From NCBI GenBank assembly GCA_018389105.1, contig JACATO010001062.1:62001-126000 (forward strand): a stretch of 64,000 nt of DNA, written 5' to 3'. Source of the DNA: Nautilus pompilius. Lineage: Eukaryota > Mollusca > Cephalopoda > Nautilida > Nautilidae. Under the pieces are notes generated by a model. That model was given only the letters and a program-made list of their open reading frames with translations. It did not search any database and was not told the DNA's origin. Of this stretch, positions 52,201 through 64,000 are shown one piece after another. Within the stretch, counting starts at the first letter, position 1. Every line of letters starts with the position of its first letter. The translations under genes and the position numbers were made by a program.

Positions 52201-55200
52201 TAAGGGGATCAAATAGTCTCCCTCACGAAATACTGTCTACTTAAAGCTCACTGGTACATTACTAGTTTCAGATGCATGCAAACTCTAGTGATGATGTGCA
52301 TGGAGAAAACTCTTACTTGATTGTCATGAAAAAGCATTTAGTAGGAACATCCATTTTAATCTGTTCCTTTATTTTCAGATACCAAATTTAAGCAACAACG
52401 ACTTCCAGCCTGGCAGCCTATTCTAACAGCAGGGACAGTACTACCAGCATTTTTTGCCATTGGAATTGCATTTATTCCTCTTGGTGTAGCTCTTCTGCTT
52501 ACGTCTAACAATGTAAGATGACTGCTGGTTTTTAATCTTTCATCTAATCGGAGTTTGTGGTGGGCAATGATAAAACATGGGGGTTGGTATTTGATTTCAT
52601 GAACCTAAAATGAGATGATATTCTATTTCTTAAAATCTATTTTTTCTCTGAAAACAAATATAAACAGGTTGTGTGCATGCGTGTGTGTATGTGTGTGATA
52701 CAATCTGCCTTTACAAATTGAAATTCCAATCCTTTTGGAAAGATCTTGTGTTGTTTTAACTTAATTTTTGTCTGTCTGTGGGGTTTGTGTGTGTGTGTGT
52801 GTGGGGAGAGGTCATTTATTGTGTATTTTCATAACTTTTGCATTATGTTAGGATTAGTTTATGCAGTCTAGATTTAATGAATAGATGTTGTTACTCCAAA
52901 ACACATGCATTTGGTCTTTCATAGATAGTAGATACTACCTACCTATTTGATAGTTTGATTTATGCATGCTGAGATGTTAATATTTTGCAGAGAGCACAGC
53001 TGAGTAAGGATACTTCAACCATACAGTTAGCTCATGCATACATTGTTTGTTTGTTTTAATTTTGGTGAAAATTGCATACAGATGCTCTATATACTACTAC
53101 TATTATTATATTATTATTATTATATTATTATTATTATTATTCAGGTGAAGGAAATAACTGTAGATTATACTAATTGCAAGAGTAGCACATTAAATATAAC
53201 ATGTGGAGAGTTTCTGGAAAAGCCAGAGAATACTGGAAAAACTTGCAGTTGTATCGTGGTGGTTGAACTGAAAGAAAAACTTAAGGTAAGAATTCAATTT
53301 GACATTTTTTTTTTCTGAAGCATACTTAACTAGACAAAGTAAATAATACAGATGAAGAGGTTAAAGATTTAACTAAACATGTAAACTTGAGCTTGTTGTC
53401 ATTTTTAAACTTTTAGTAGACCATTTTTGGTGTTTGTTTTCTGTTTATATCAGTGTATTCTCTACACTGCATCGTTGCCATTTCCTTTTCCTTTGGTAAT
53501 TTAGTACAGAAACAAGTTAGCATTCAGTTAATGCAGTTATTTTGGAAATAAAGTGGTTGTAAATTAGTTTTAAATTAAACTTTTCCTATTTACTCATTAC
53601 TGTAAAAAATTCACTCTGATTATCATTTTTAGCAGATTATCTTTTTTGGATTAATTAAATATTAGGCAGATAACACAGCATTAGATAACACTAGATGAAT
53701 AATGCAAAGATTTTCTTTTGAATTTCCAGTCTGTTTTATTTTTAGATGTGATAAGTTTAGATCCTTGTATTGTTTTGTCTCAATGGTTTTAAATATTACT
53801 GGGTAGAAGATATAATTAAATCTTCCATTAGTTTTTTTTAAATCTTTTATCTGGTGATGCTAGTAACAGAGCAGTTACCATAGTTTACCTACTGGAAACA
53901 AAATTTTTCAAATTTCCTGCTCAACTAGGAGAAAGGTATAGTATCTAGTTTATTTGTTTTTTTTCTTTAATTGATAATTATCTATTTTCCTATTCCCCTA
54001 AACTCCAGGAATTTATTCTTTTGATTTCTGACTGTTCTCATTGGTGTTCTTTAGTTAGAAGCTCTGACAGATTACTTTTGTCTACATTGACTTGGAGCTT
54101 TGATAAGTCAGAAATACCTAGGGGTTGGTTGGGGCTAGAAGAGAAAGTGCTAGCAATAAATAAAACACATTTGATATTTTTCTCTCTTTAGACATTGTAG
54201 AACCTCCATTTTGTATACCCTTGTTCAGATTATCAGCCATGTCTCCTCTAATCTTTCCTCTACATTCCCAATTTCAGGCCCCGGTGTACATGTATTATGG
54301 CCTGACTAATTTTTTCCAAAACCATCGTCGATATGTGCGTTCCAGGGACGACCGGCAGCTCAAGGGCGATATCATCAGCCTGAAGGATCTGTCTTCAGAT
54401 TGTGAACCTTTCCGACTTACACCCAATGATAGTGCAGGATATGCACCATGTGGGGCAATTGCCAACAGTCTGTTCAATGGTATTTCTACTCTTATTTTGA
54501 TTAAATTCTTCTTAACATTTTCTTTTTTTTTTTAAAAAAATTATTTTGCACACTATGCAGAAATATGTAGATAGCAAATTATGCTAATTTGTTAATACAG
54601 ACTTTATCTTTGGGAATGTTGATGTTAAGTGATAACATTTATCTCCCTTTGCATTTCGTTTTCTGGAGCCAGTTCATTTTTATCTCTACTTTTTTTTCAC
54701 TTTTGATATCAATTTATTAATACAGATATTGCCAACTACCTTAATTTTGTTTCTATATATTTATAGACATGCATATTAAACTATTAATTTGTATATGTAT
54801 TTGTTAAATGAATTCTTATATTCATCTTATTTAATAATGCAAGATAATTCATCTTTAAAATTCCTTTACTAGGTGATTGTTTTTGTTCTAATTCTAAAAC
54901 ATTTGGAACAAATATATTGAACATCTGCTTGGTTTTTGTGATAAATCATTTTTAAAAAAATGTACCTCTGTCCTATTTCATTCTCATTCCTGGTAGCTAT
55001 AGTCTGAACATCAATTCTAAGGTGTGCCTCACCTGGGATTTATCAAACTTGATGCTGAAAATAATCTTGTCATTTGGTCATTATGAAGAATTTTCCCCTT
55101 CTTTTAAAATTCCCCATTGGTTTTGAACATTCTGTAATCACACAAACTGGAGTTGTGGTTGGTGTATCGCTTGTAATGAAGGGACTGTGTTGTATTCCTG

Positions 55201-58200
55201 GAACTTAGGAAGAGGAATACTAAGAATGCAGTCATGCCATGCTCTGTTATAGTCCTTTTCGGCTGTTTTTCAGATACATTCAACATTTTCTTTTTTAATG
55301 GAAGCCAAACAAATATTTCTGTGGGTTTGATAAAAACTGGAATAGCCTGGCAGTCAGACAAGAGTGTGAAGTTTAGAAATCCTCCAAAAAAGGGTATGTA
55401 GTTTTCAGAATTTTTGAAACCCTAAACCGGAAGTTGTGTGCTTAAAAGTAGACCTGTGATAATTCTCATAGCTATACTAATTGGAATCACATGGCATGTG
55501 TTTGATCGACCATGCGTAATCAGCTAGGCCTGGTCAGCATCAGCGGATTGCATGTGGTCATGCAGCATCACAGATGTAAGAGAGGCGATGCATGTGGCTG
55601 TAACCCAGCTGTAAGCATCCGCAGGATTGTTTCCGGGGAGGGAAAAATGACAGAAAATTCCGCAGGATAAATTACATGGGAGGCAAATTGACAAAATGAT
55701 ATCAAGTGCGGGGAATATGCCTAGCGACAAAAGTACACTAGTGGCTGGGTGTGGCCAGACTTGTCGTTTCTTGCCAAATTCACCACACACCAGTGCGCAT
55801 GGTGAATCGGGAGGGGGGGATGATGTCATCATTACATTGTCATCATCAGTTTCCCTGGGGGCGCATTTGCTCATCTTTGCTCCCCTCCCTTGTGGTTGCC
55901 CACGAACCCAATGCACTGATCAACCCCGGCATTGAGGTCAGTAGAATCTGGGTACCCCTGCCAACAGAAAAAAGGGTCAAAGTATCCCGAAAGTGCCATT
56001 TCATTGGGACTTGGCTAAAGGTGCTGGTCTTAAAAAGAAGAACTTGGCCACCAACAGAGAGAAGCTGTATACCTTAGGAACCAGACTGGCGGTGGCGTGA
56101 CAGGGAAATTACACAGAAACAGATTCTTTAACAAAGTGGGGGGGTGTGTGTGGAGATTCCTGATCTAACCAAATCGTTTCGCATTTTACCATCCATTTTG
56201 ATTCATTGCAGCAGCGGCACAGAATTGACAGCTTTGTCGAGAGGGAAACTGCAGCATTGTCTCCTCCTCGCCGGGGTTGCCTCCCTTGTAGGCAATAGTG
56301 CACATAAACACCCCCTCAAAGTTCCGTGTGTGTTTATCACTGAATGCTTAATCCTTGTGATAATTTGAAATCTCTCTGCTGTGCTGGCTGCAGGTGAACG
56401 TAATCTTTTTCTTCTTTTTTAAAACTGATTTCATTTTATTTTTTACAGAGTGGAACAACTCCAAATACACTCATCCTCCGTATTGGCAGAAAAGTGTGTG
56501 GCAGCTTGACACCACAGACGAAAGCAACACCGGCTACCAGAATGAAGACTTGATTGTGTGGATGAGAACAGCAGCACTGCCTACATTCAGGAAGCTTCAC
56601 CGGCGCATCAACCACACGCTCTCTTTTGAAAACGGACTTCCTAGTGGAAAATACTACGTTCACGTCAACTACAGTAAGCGCCACGTTTTTGTTTGTGGTT
56701 TTAGTCGGCCGATTGGAGAGGTGTTGAGTTTACCTGCCCGATCATTTTACCTGGCCAGTTCATTTGTGTCCATAATTAGATGAATCCAGCCATTTATTTT
56801 TCTTCTTCTAAACCCCCACCCCTGGAAAACAACTTCTTATTTACTTTCTCGTTGTCAGTATTAAGTATGCTTGGGTCATGTCAGTGTCTCCAGAGTTATC
56901 GCAGACAGCCCTGGACCAGTGGATTGTGGCACTTGAATGAATGAATGAATACAGATATTTCTCATATCACAGATTCCCTTTAAATCTTTTAGGGAGATCA
57001 ATATATTATCAAGAAAATCCAGAGGCATATGCTTGTTTTTATGTTGGCAAGCAGTTTCTTTTATTTTAAATGCTTTTACTTGAACGAGACAAGTTACCTC
57101 CCTGATGCTCAAATGTACAGGTATTGGTGTCATGGAGATGTGAAGCTGCCTTATCATTCTGTTTGTCCCGTTACTGTTAGTTGGTTTTATGTTGCCAGGT
57201 TACCCAGTGACCAGCTTTAATGGCGCCAAGCGGATCATCCTGACAACCACATCTTGGCTGGGTGGAAAGAACCCATTTCTTGGCATTGCCTACCTGGTTG
57301 TGGGTTGCATCTGCATCCTGCTTGGCATTGTACTCTTCGTCATTCACCTGAAATGGGGGAAAAGGTAAGTCAGTGAAAGCGTCAGCATTATCTTGTAAAC
57401 TCTCCTCACTAATTTCTTTGAGATCACCACCATTTTTAGCCAGAAAATTAAAAAAAAAAACAAATAACAAATATTTTATTTATTTTTTTTAGAGTTAACT
57501 AAATGATGTATTGTATTATTAGTTGACTGCTGTTTTTTTTATTTCCACTGATCATTTAACTTACCGTGTTACTGCAGAATCCATTGTTTAAAAAAACTGT
57601 TAAAGTGTCATCAGCCATCGGAGCTAAGAAGAAAATTAACAGCTGGGTGGGGTCACAGCTAAGCAAACACCCATCAGTAGTAAGTTGCCGATCTACCAGC
57701 AATATGTCGTCCTCTATCAGGTTATTACTACGGGCAGTTGAGCAAATCTGAGTCTTGTTTGTATGCGGCCTAAAGATGATGATGATGATGCAGCCGGCAA
57801 TGATGACAAAATCCCTTTTTGGTTTGTTAATTCTTCTTTTGCTCTATCCTGCTTGTTCTGGGATTAATATGGGATCTGTTGTGTGCTTTTGTGTGTTAAT
57901 GCATACGTTATTGTTGGCATTGCCATGTGGATTGGAATTTGCCTTGGGTTGGTTGGATGCACAGCTGCAATGGTTTTCAAGAACATGAGACCCACATTGT
58001 TGTTTCTCCGGTTGGGGTCCATGAGAATAATGCTCTGAGATGTTTGGGGAAACACCAAGCAAGCCAGCAGTTTAATGTATGCTTGTTATATTTCCAGAAT
58101 ATCAACTGAACTGCATATTTTTTTGATTGTGTCATGATTGGTCCTGAAGATTTAAATACTTAAAAAAAAAAAAAATTTTAAATCTCAGCCTCAAGAAATT

Positions 58201-58300
58201 TCCTATCTCAGTGCTTATTCTATTTAGTTAGTTCTGTTTGTTTGTTTTTCCTTTTAGGTCCCAGGATATAATCAGTGTGACTACGAGAACAAATTATTGA
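49226..58300 (+). CDS. TMEM30A: TMEM30A / CDC50A, P4-ATPase flippase beta subunit
   Basis: Exons: 49226..49286, 52379..52512, 53145..53285, 54278..54479, 55274..55393, 56449..56673, 57199..57364, 58258..58300. Introns are GT..AG and phases agree, giving 363 residues against 361 in human. CDC50 proteins bind P4-ATPases, bring them out of the ER and are needed for phospholipid flipping. Visible: cytosolic [20 protein letters not shown] (17-36), TM1 about 37-61, a large lumenal domain with Cys76/85/99/101 and Cys154/170 in disulfide positions, [27 protein letters not shown] (168-179), [16 protein letters not shown] (202-217), [18 protein letters not shown] (252-269), [11 protein letters not shown] (316-326), TM2 about 322-344, and a short basic tail. 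N-X-S/T sites include 82, 193, 222 and 274. A 73-bp satellite lies in intron 1. Confidence 0.96.
49753..51010. repeat. 73-bp satellite, about 17 units, in TMEM30A intron 1
   Basis: Near-identical 73-base units, each starting TGAACCTCAAAGCAAAGT and containing CAGCCCCCTTCACACTAAC and CCTACAGTCATACATACA. Most differ at only a few sites. A linked variant (GCTCTACAG, ATAGCTTGA, GTGCTGCCATAAG) recurs near 49952, 50311 and 50831. A few units carry deletions (about 50330..50410) or an insertion (about 50425..50450), and the final unit is diverged. High similarity indicates recent amplification. It is far richer in GC than the AT satellite at 28671..30555 and unrelated to it. Confidence 0.97.
53092..53141. 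repeat. ATT microsatellite forming a 3' splice region
   Basis: TAT/ATT triplets run directly into TTCAG at the acceptor of TMEM30A exon 53145..53285, so the repeat itself serves as branch-point and pyrimidine region. Confidence 0.9.
57578..57679 (+). CDS. Possible alternative TMEM30A exon
   Basis: In the last intron of TMEM30A, a TTACTGCAG acceptor and a GTAAGT donor frame 102 bases. If spliced after exon 57199..57364 it would be read in the frame starting [20 protein letters not shown] and stop within the exon, giving a different cytosolic end of about 32 residues. Another frame is open through all 34 codons ([19 protein letters not shown]...) but does not match the phase of the preceding exon. 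The sites look good, but use of the exon is unproven. Confidence 0.3.
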
Positions 58301-61050
58301 AGAATACATGGGCTTATTTGTTCGTCATTCCAGTTCAAGAAGTGTTATTTCTTGGATATATTTATTTATCACCTTTAAACACACCCTTCCTCACCCCCCT
58401 CTCTCTCTATTGTTGGGAATGCAGAAACTACATAACTCTGCAAGTCATTTGAACATGTGACTTGCACCGTCTTCACTGATACGTCGTCAGCCTGCTGTTC
58501 AGTCATTTCAGAAGTCTGTCTGCTAGATCGGCTCAACAGTTAACTTGAAAAGCTGAAACACCCTGTAAAACCCTCGGCTCTACTGCGTTTTTGGTGGAAC
58601 ATTTTGTTCGAAGTAGAAATCAGGTGAAACAAGTGGCAGAATGTTTTACCAGAGCCAGTTGCTGAAGCTTTAAGAAGTTAATCCATATTTCCAGATCAGT
58701 CTGCTCACTGAGATTATGTAAGTTTTCTCCATGTTGCCCCTTGAACAACAAAAAACAGAAAGGGGGGAGGTCATAAATATGGATTGTATCTTTGTAATGC
58801 AAACACAAATATATTATTAAAAATGTATTTTTTAAAAACCTGAAGAATTTAGGTCACATAATGGGTTAAAACTGATACAAGTTCTCCTATGTCCCCAGAG
58901 GAAAGGTTTATAGTTAAAACAAAAATTAAGCTACATCATTGTTCTCTTGGAAAACTGCCAACCTTATCTCTTACTTGATAACACTTGAATCCATGGTTGG
59001 ATTTTAAAGCCATAGAGTATCTATATATATAATATATATTTTTTTTTTTCATTTTTTATTTTTTAAAAAGTATTTTCTTCAGTTTTCTGGACAATTTTGG
59101 AAATACGCAGCACTGGATTTATGCCCTTCTGTGTTAAGGATACCATTTTAAAATGGAAGCCTCTCAGATATAAAGGGAAACAATTTTAGCCTGCAGCCAT
59201 CCGTATAAAATCAAAATTCTCATTGCAACTATATGGAGCTTTGTCATCCTTTGTTTTTAATTTTAAGGATGTGTTCATCTAACCTCTACCAGTAAATATA
59301 TTTGTGGCAGCATCAGTATGTAGTAATTTACAAATATTGTAAAAATGTCAGGTAATCTTTCTCGTGCCAACTGGGGTTGCACCTGTGTTTTGTGGCTGTT
59401 AATGTTGCTGGATTTACACACACTTAAGTTTCTTCTCTCTCTGTGTAGAAGAGGTTGGCCCACCCCCTAACCCTAGCCCACACCTAATTGACTGGTTTAT
59501 TTTCATAACCCACCAGATCGAGCTCAGCAGCATTGTTGGGCAACAGATGTGAAAAGGTTTTTGCCTTCTATTTCATTTTTTTAAATGTGTATATGGTACC
59601 TCACCACTGTTTTAAAAAATTGGTTTTAAGGCCATTTTAGAATTTGACGAACACCTAACTACAGCAGAAACCTCCGTCTTCCTAATATGTAGACTTAAAG
59701 GGGGAGGGTCCAAAAGAAGTTTTGGGGGGGGGCTAGCTCTAAGCCAACATGTTAATGAAGCAGCCTTTTGTGATATATGCGTACAAAATTATACTTGATA
59801 TTAGTTTTAAATCCAAGTTGAAAATGTAAACTTTAAAATTAGCACCAATAATAAATACAGAAGCTAATGTGCAATTAAATCAGAATAATTCAGGGTTTAA
59901 AAAAAAAAAGGTGGGGGAATCTAAGCAGGAAGAGAAAATCCCTTAAATTGTTGTGCTGTCTTGGTGAAAATTCATGCTTTATTTGTCCAGGTTGTTGGGA
60001 TGATTGTGGAGTGACAAAGAATCTACTACACAGACTTCGGGGAAGTGATTGCTCCACTCAGAATGTTAAATGTAAAAGTAGAAAGTCACCATTGTTCGAA
60101 TACTATTTGTGATCATAGCGCAAAGATTTTCCAATCCTAATTTGAAAATAAAACGTTGCTTCTGGTCACGCTCGACGGTTCTGTGGCAGTACGTAGTTAA
60201 TTGCTGTGAATGCAATCACTCCTGTCGGGGAAAGTTAGCTCGATTTATGCCTGTGTGGGCAGGCAGAGGTTAAATTATGAGCAGTGAAAGAAACTGAAGT
60301 CAGATCTATTCTGTGTATTACTTTGTTGGCTGAACATTAGTTTGTTAAATTTTGTGTCTGTGTGTGTGTATGTGACTGTATATTAAACAGCAACAAAATT
60401 TAAATATGCACCGTCATCTGAAGCTGGTTTTGATTTTTACCTGCTATTCTTTATGCTTTTTTTTTTTTTTTTAAGCAAGCTGGAACTTTGCTGTCTATTC
60501 AGTTTAATATTTCTGTCCTCTTTGCCTATTTTTTAGTTGTATTTAGGGAAAGGAGCTGGGGTTAACCAAGAAAGGTCAGTGTGGAAGCCAATTCTGTGTT
60601 GAAGGTTTCATCTTCATCACAGGCAACAGTCAGCACTATCTTCTTATATATTTATTTTTCTTATCTAATACAAATAAATTGTATCTTTTTGAATTCTTGG
60701 TACAAAACAGCGGATGAAGTGAGTTCTGGCCAGTCTACTCCCGACATTACATGTTTAACAATTTTAACATCACAGTTGGGCGGGGATGGATCTGCCTTTT
60801 CAAAAAAAGTCATCTGATAAAGAGAGAGAGCTGGTTGTGGGCTGCTAAGGTTTTCCTGTGTATGTTACACTCATTTTTCTTTACAGATTGGAAACAAAAA
60901 AGTACTTATTGCTTGTTATTGATGGTAAATATTTGTCTTACAATAATTTAACTGTTATGATCTACTTATGTACAAAATCAAAGTAAAATGATTGTGTTAA
61001 TGGAATTTGTTGCAATGAATGTCTAATAAAAGTTAAATCACTTACTCTTT
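58301..61050 (+). other. TMEM30A 3' UTR, probably long
   Basis: No gene follows the stop codon. AATAAA signals are at 60147..60152 and 61025..61030, the latter followed by T-rich sequence. The 3' UTR is therefore about 1.9 or 2.7 kb. A TATATA run near 59020 and G-runs near 59725 lie within it. Confidence 0.5.
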
Positions 61051-64000
61051 TCGTTCATCTTGATTATCATGAACGAGAGAAGTTAATGTAGTTATAGAAT
61101 GAGAATGAAGTAATCTGACGATACTCAAGGGAGACAACTACGTATGCATGTTTGTTTGTGGAGAATGCACCCAAGTAGAAATTTCTGTTTCATGGTTTGT
61201 TTAGAACAGAAAAACTGGTTGCCAGGGCAGCGTGATGTCATTGCTCTAGAATTTCCCATATTTGTGTGAATACTTTTCAAAATAAAACCGATGGGAGGCA
61301 GGGCGATGTTTTAGCCCTCCCTCCACCACCCCCCACAGTATTAATGACTGCTGGTGACGTTGTGGTTATCTTGCAGATTTTACACTCTGTTTGTGGTGAC
61401 CTGTCGAAAGTGAGGTACACACCCAGACTAGCCTGGGGGTGGTCCCAAGCCTGACAGCTCCAGTGAGGTATTCAATGAAGGCGAAGATGACTGGCTGATG
61501 TGTGGTGCTCCTGAACAGGTCTGTGTCAAGTATGATGTTACAAAGACCTCGTGGGGAGCCTGGCTATTGCCCTGACCATAAGTTTTGGCTGGGTTTCTAT
61601 GGCAAAAATAAAGCGGTACTGTTGATAGCATCAGCGGGTCCTCAATTCTTTCTCATTATGTACAAAGCTGTGTAAACCAGGATTATTCACTGCTGATGGG
61701 CTGTTGACTTATTTTTCCCCTTGCAGGTGACTATGCCAGAAACCACCTTTGCCAGGAGTAACTCAGGTTACCAGAACAGCTTCAAGGTTACAAAAGCAGC
61801 CCAGATAAAGGTCTTGATCAGGCTCAGTACTCGCTTATCCGAGCTCTCTCAGAATGGGTGTATGCCAAACAGTTGAGTAATCAAAAAGAACTACACAATG
61901 TAGCATCGTGCATGTGGTGGGTTTGAGGTTTTGTTGGGTAGCCAAAACTTGATGCTGATTCAGAAATAGTAGTCAGAAGCGGTGCTGGTGCCTTGGCTGA
62001 AGTGCCACAACATCCACGGAAATGACTCACCAAACCATGGCCGTGCCTCGATGTTGATCACGCTGAACAATGTCGCCTTTAGCAAGTGGATGCTCCTGGG
62101 GTAAAATCTGCTACCACAAACCTACGCAAGTTGAGTAAATCATGGAATTTCCTCATGCAATTTTTTTACAATGGGAAATTGTTCATAAGCTTTAAAGCAT
62201 TTCTAACACCAGATGCCTCAGCCTATCTCCTGTGTCAAAAGGGGTTGGCAGAGAGGCCAAAGCCACTGGCTTCGAAAACATAGAGGGGTGGTCTGTCTTT
62301 ATGTACCGGATCACACTGTGGTGGCAGGTTGCCATACCAGATACTGATGAACACGTACTCTAATCTCATTTTGTTGTGGTATGATCCCATCTGTATTGCA
62401 AAATTCATTTAAAAAAAAATCTCAAAGTGGCATAATTATCATATTAGTGGGGGCATCAATTTGATGTGGGAGAAGCATCTTTTCAAACTTTTACAGACCC
62501 TGTAGGATTATATGAGATAAGGGATGGGAATATTATATGTCCACAAGAATCTATTCTGAAGAAACTGCTTCGTCGTCATCAGTTTCATTTTCAGCATCCT
62601 GTCAGCAAAGATTTGTAGCTTGTTATCTCGGGTAGTATTTCTGATCAAGATCTACCAACCACTTGTTGAACGGGTGAGTTTATCCAAGCCTTAGGCTGAA
62701 CATATATCACTAGAAGGGAATAAACATCCTTAAAACGCTTGGCTTCTGAACTTTACATTGGCGGTTACCTTGTTCTTTTTGCCCTTCTCCATCTTAGTGA
62801 AGTGAAGCATCCTCTCTATCCTTCCCTTGCTCTGCTCCATTCCCTGACAGTTGTTTCCCTCCATATGAAATTTTATCAGCTTCATCAGCACTGATTAAGT
62901 CACAAAGAGTCTATTCAGAAATCAGGCAAGTCATTTTTCCAGTTGTCAACTGTTTCTGATAAAAAGGATCCACATCCCCCTCCCACCCACAAGCCTTGAG
63001 TAGATTGTCATGGCAGGCTTTGAAACACACAATGAGGCCATCTAGCACTCTTAGAAGAACTAAACTTTCGAAAGTTTTACAAAATCCGTCTCTTTCCATC
63101 AGTGATGAGCCAGTTGCTGGAATATTCTTAGCCTAACTCTTGTTTGAACCATTTAAAAGTGCAGCCTGCACGTCTTCCTCTCAGGCACTTCCATCCATCC
63201 ATATACACACGCACGCACGTGCACACATGGAGTTTATTCCATATCCACTCCAGGATTTTGTCACCTTTTTGGATTATAGCAGCAACCCTTAACCTAAATT
63301 GCAATTTTTTGGCAAAGGACTAAGTGTTCTTTCACTTTCAAGGTCATCTTTAATAAGTTCACATTTTACCATAGAGTGCTCACTAGATGAAGCCATCGAA
63401 TATCCCGCCAGCTGATTTAGAACTTGAAATGCTTGCTTCAAATTCACTTTGTCAAGAGAAGTTCTTTGCAAAGTCGGTGAAGAAAACGGGGTTACTGTTG
63501 TTGACAAGTGCAGCATCCAAAAACCAATGCAAAGAACTGGATCCATTACAGTCAAATTGGGATGCCAAGTATTTTTTTTCAAAACCACATCTGCAGTACA
63601 GGAGTTTGATGTGTAAGAAAATTATGATTGAATTTGGTTAATGAGTGAAAACAGCTGGATCACAAACAACCAAAAGAGAGATACTGAGGGTGAGGCATGA
63701 AAATTTCGAAAACTAATGAAGTCTGCTGTTAGAGAGTAACAACTTGGATCCGGCATGACCAGGTGAAATAATCTGTTGATGGGGGGGGGGGGTGTTTCTC
63801 TCAGGCTTAACAGCTGTCACCTTGTTTTTACGTTCAGATACAGTCCAGTGTCATCTCCGATTTAAACTGACACCAGCCCCAGGTAATGTTACTGTGAAAG
63901 GATCCAAAGTTTAATAGCTGGAAATCCATTAGTTTATTGCCAGGTGTCCATATGTGCAATGAGGAACACACAACAGTTGTCAGGTTAATTAGCCTTCATG
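61051..64000. other. Intergenic, degenerate coding-like segments
   Basis: Somewhat GC-richer than the left flank, but every frame is interrupted. - strand pieces at 63289..63588, 62911..63099 and about 62560..62680 (including FNKWLVDLDQKYYPR) look like remnants of one decayed reading region on that strand, perhaps an old DNA transposon or a processed pseudogene. I cannot name the source. An ACGC/CA run is near 63205 and a 13-base G run near 63781. Confidence 0.35.

Noticed and set aside
55524-56077. Overlapping 79-130 codon frames on both strands inside a TMEM30A intron
   Set aside because: No splice fit and no recognisable residues; a GC-richer intron segment.

Overview
The window is animal nuclear DNA: AT-rich, intron-rich, with canonical GT..AG introns of about 0.5-3 kb, CpG-rich promoter DNA, tRNA-derived SINE-like elements, non-LTR retrotransposon ends, a mariner derivative and many microsatellites. 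A lophotrochozoan, most likely a mollusc, is my guess from the proteins and repeats. The sequence alone does not prove this.

Two complete protein genes lie head to tail on the + strand in the right half. The first (CDS 33464..47429, nine coding exons) is a class I sirtuin most like animal SIRT3, a predicted 485-residue NAD+-dependent deacylase with a long Ser/Thr-rich C-terminal tail. The second (CDS 49226..58300, eight exons, 363 residues) is TMEM30A/CDC50A, the obligate beta subunit of P4-ATPase lipid flippases. Every exon joins in phase, so both models are solid, except that the 5' end of the sirtuin may lack an upstream exon. They have unrelated jobs: protein deacylation (mitochondrial if SIRT3-like) and membrane lipid asymmetry.

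The left 26 kb is mostly AT-rich DNA. At 26421..26481 on the - strand a signal-peptide exon with a good start context and a good splice donor opens a gene that must run leftward. I cannot identify the protein. Several later exon candidates (20641..20728, 20488..20582, 19279..19437, 1638..1735) are listed at low confidence. A GC-rich, G-run-rich stretch at about 25760..28260 looks like the promoter region of this gene and perhaps also of the sirtuin.

Repeats: two copies of one LINE 3' end (1..470 and 34031..34508) carrying strings of short hairpins; a 377-bp mariner deletion derivative with perfect 30-bp ends (9647..10023); a tRNA-derived SINE with 12-bp target duplications (39236..39574); a 1.9-kb AT satellite whose units fold as inverted repeats (28671..30555); and a 73-bp satellite inside TMEM30A intron 1 (49753..51010). 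The last 3 kb has only degenerate coding-like pieces. I found no CRISPR, rRNA, intact tRNA gene or clearly new multi-gene system.
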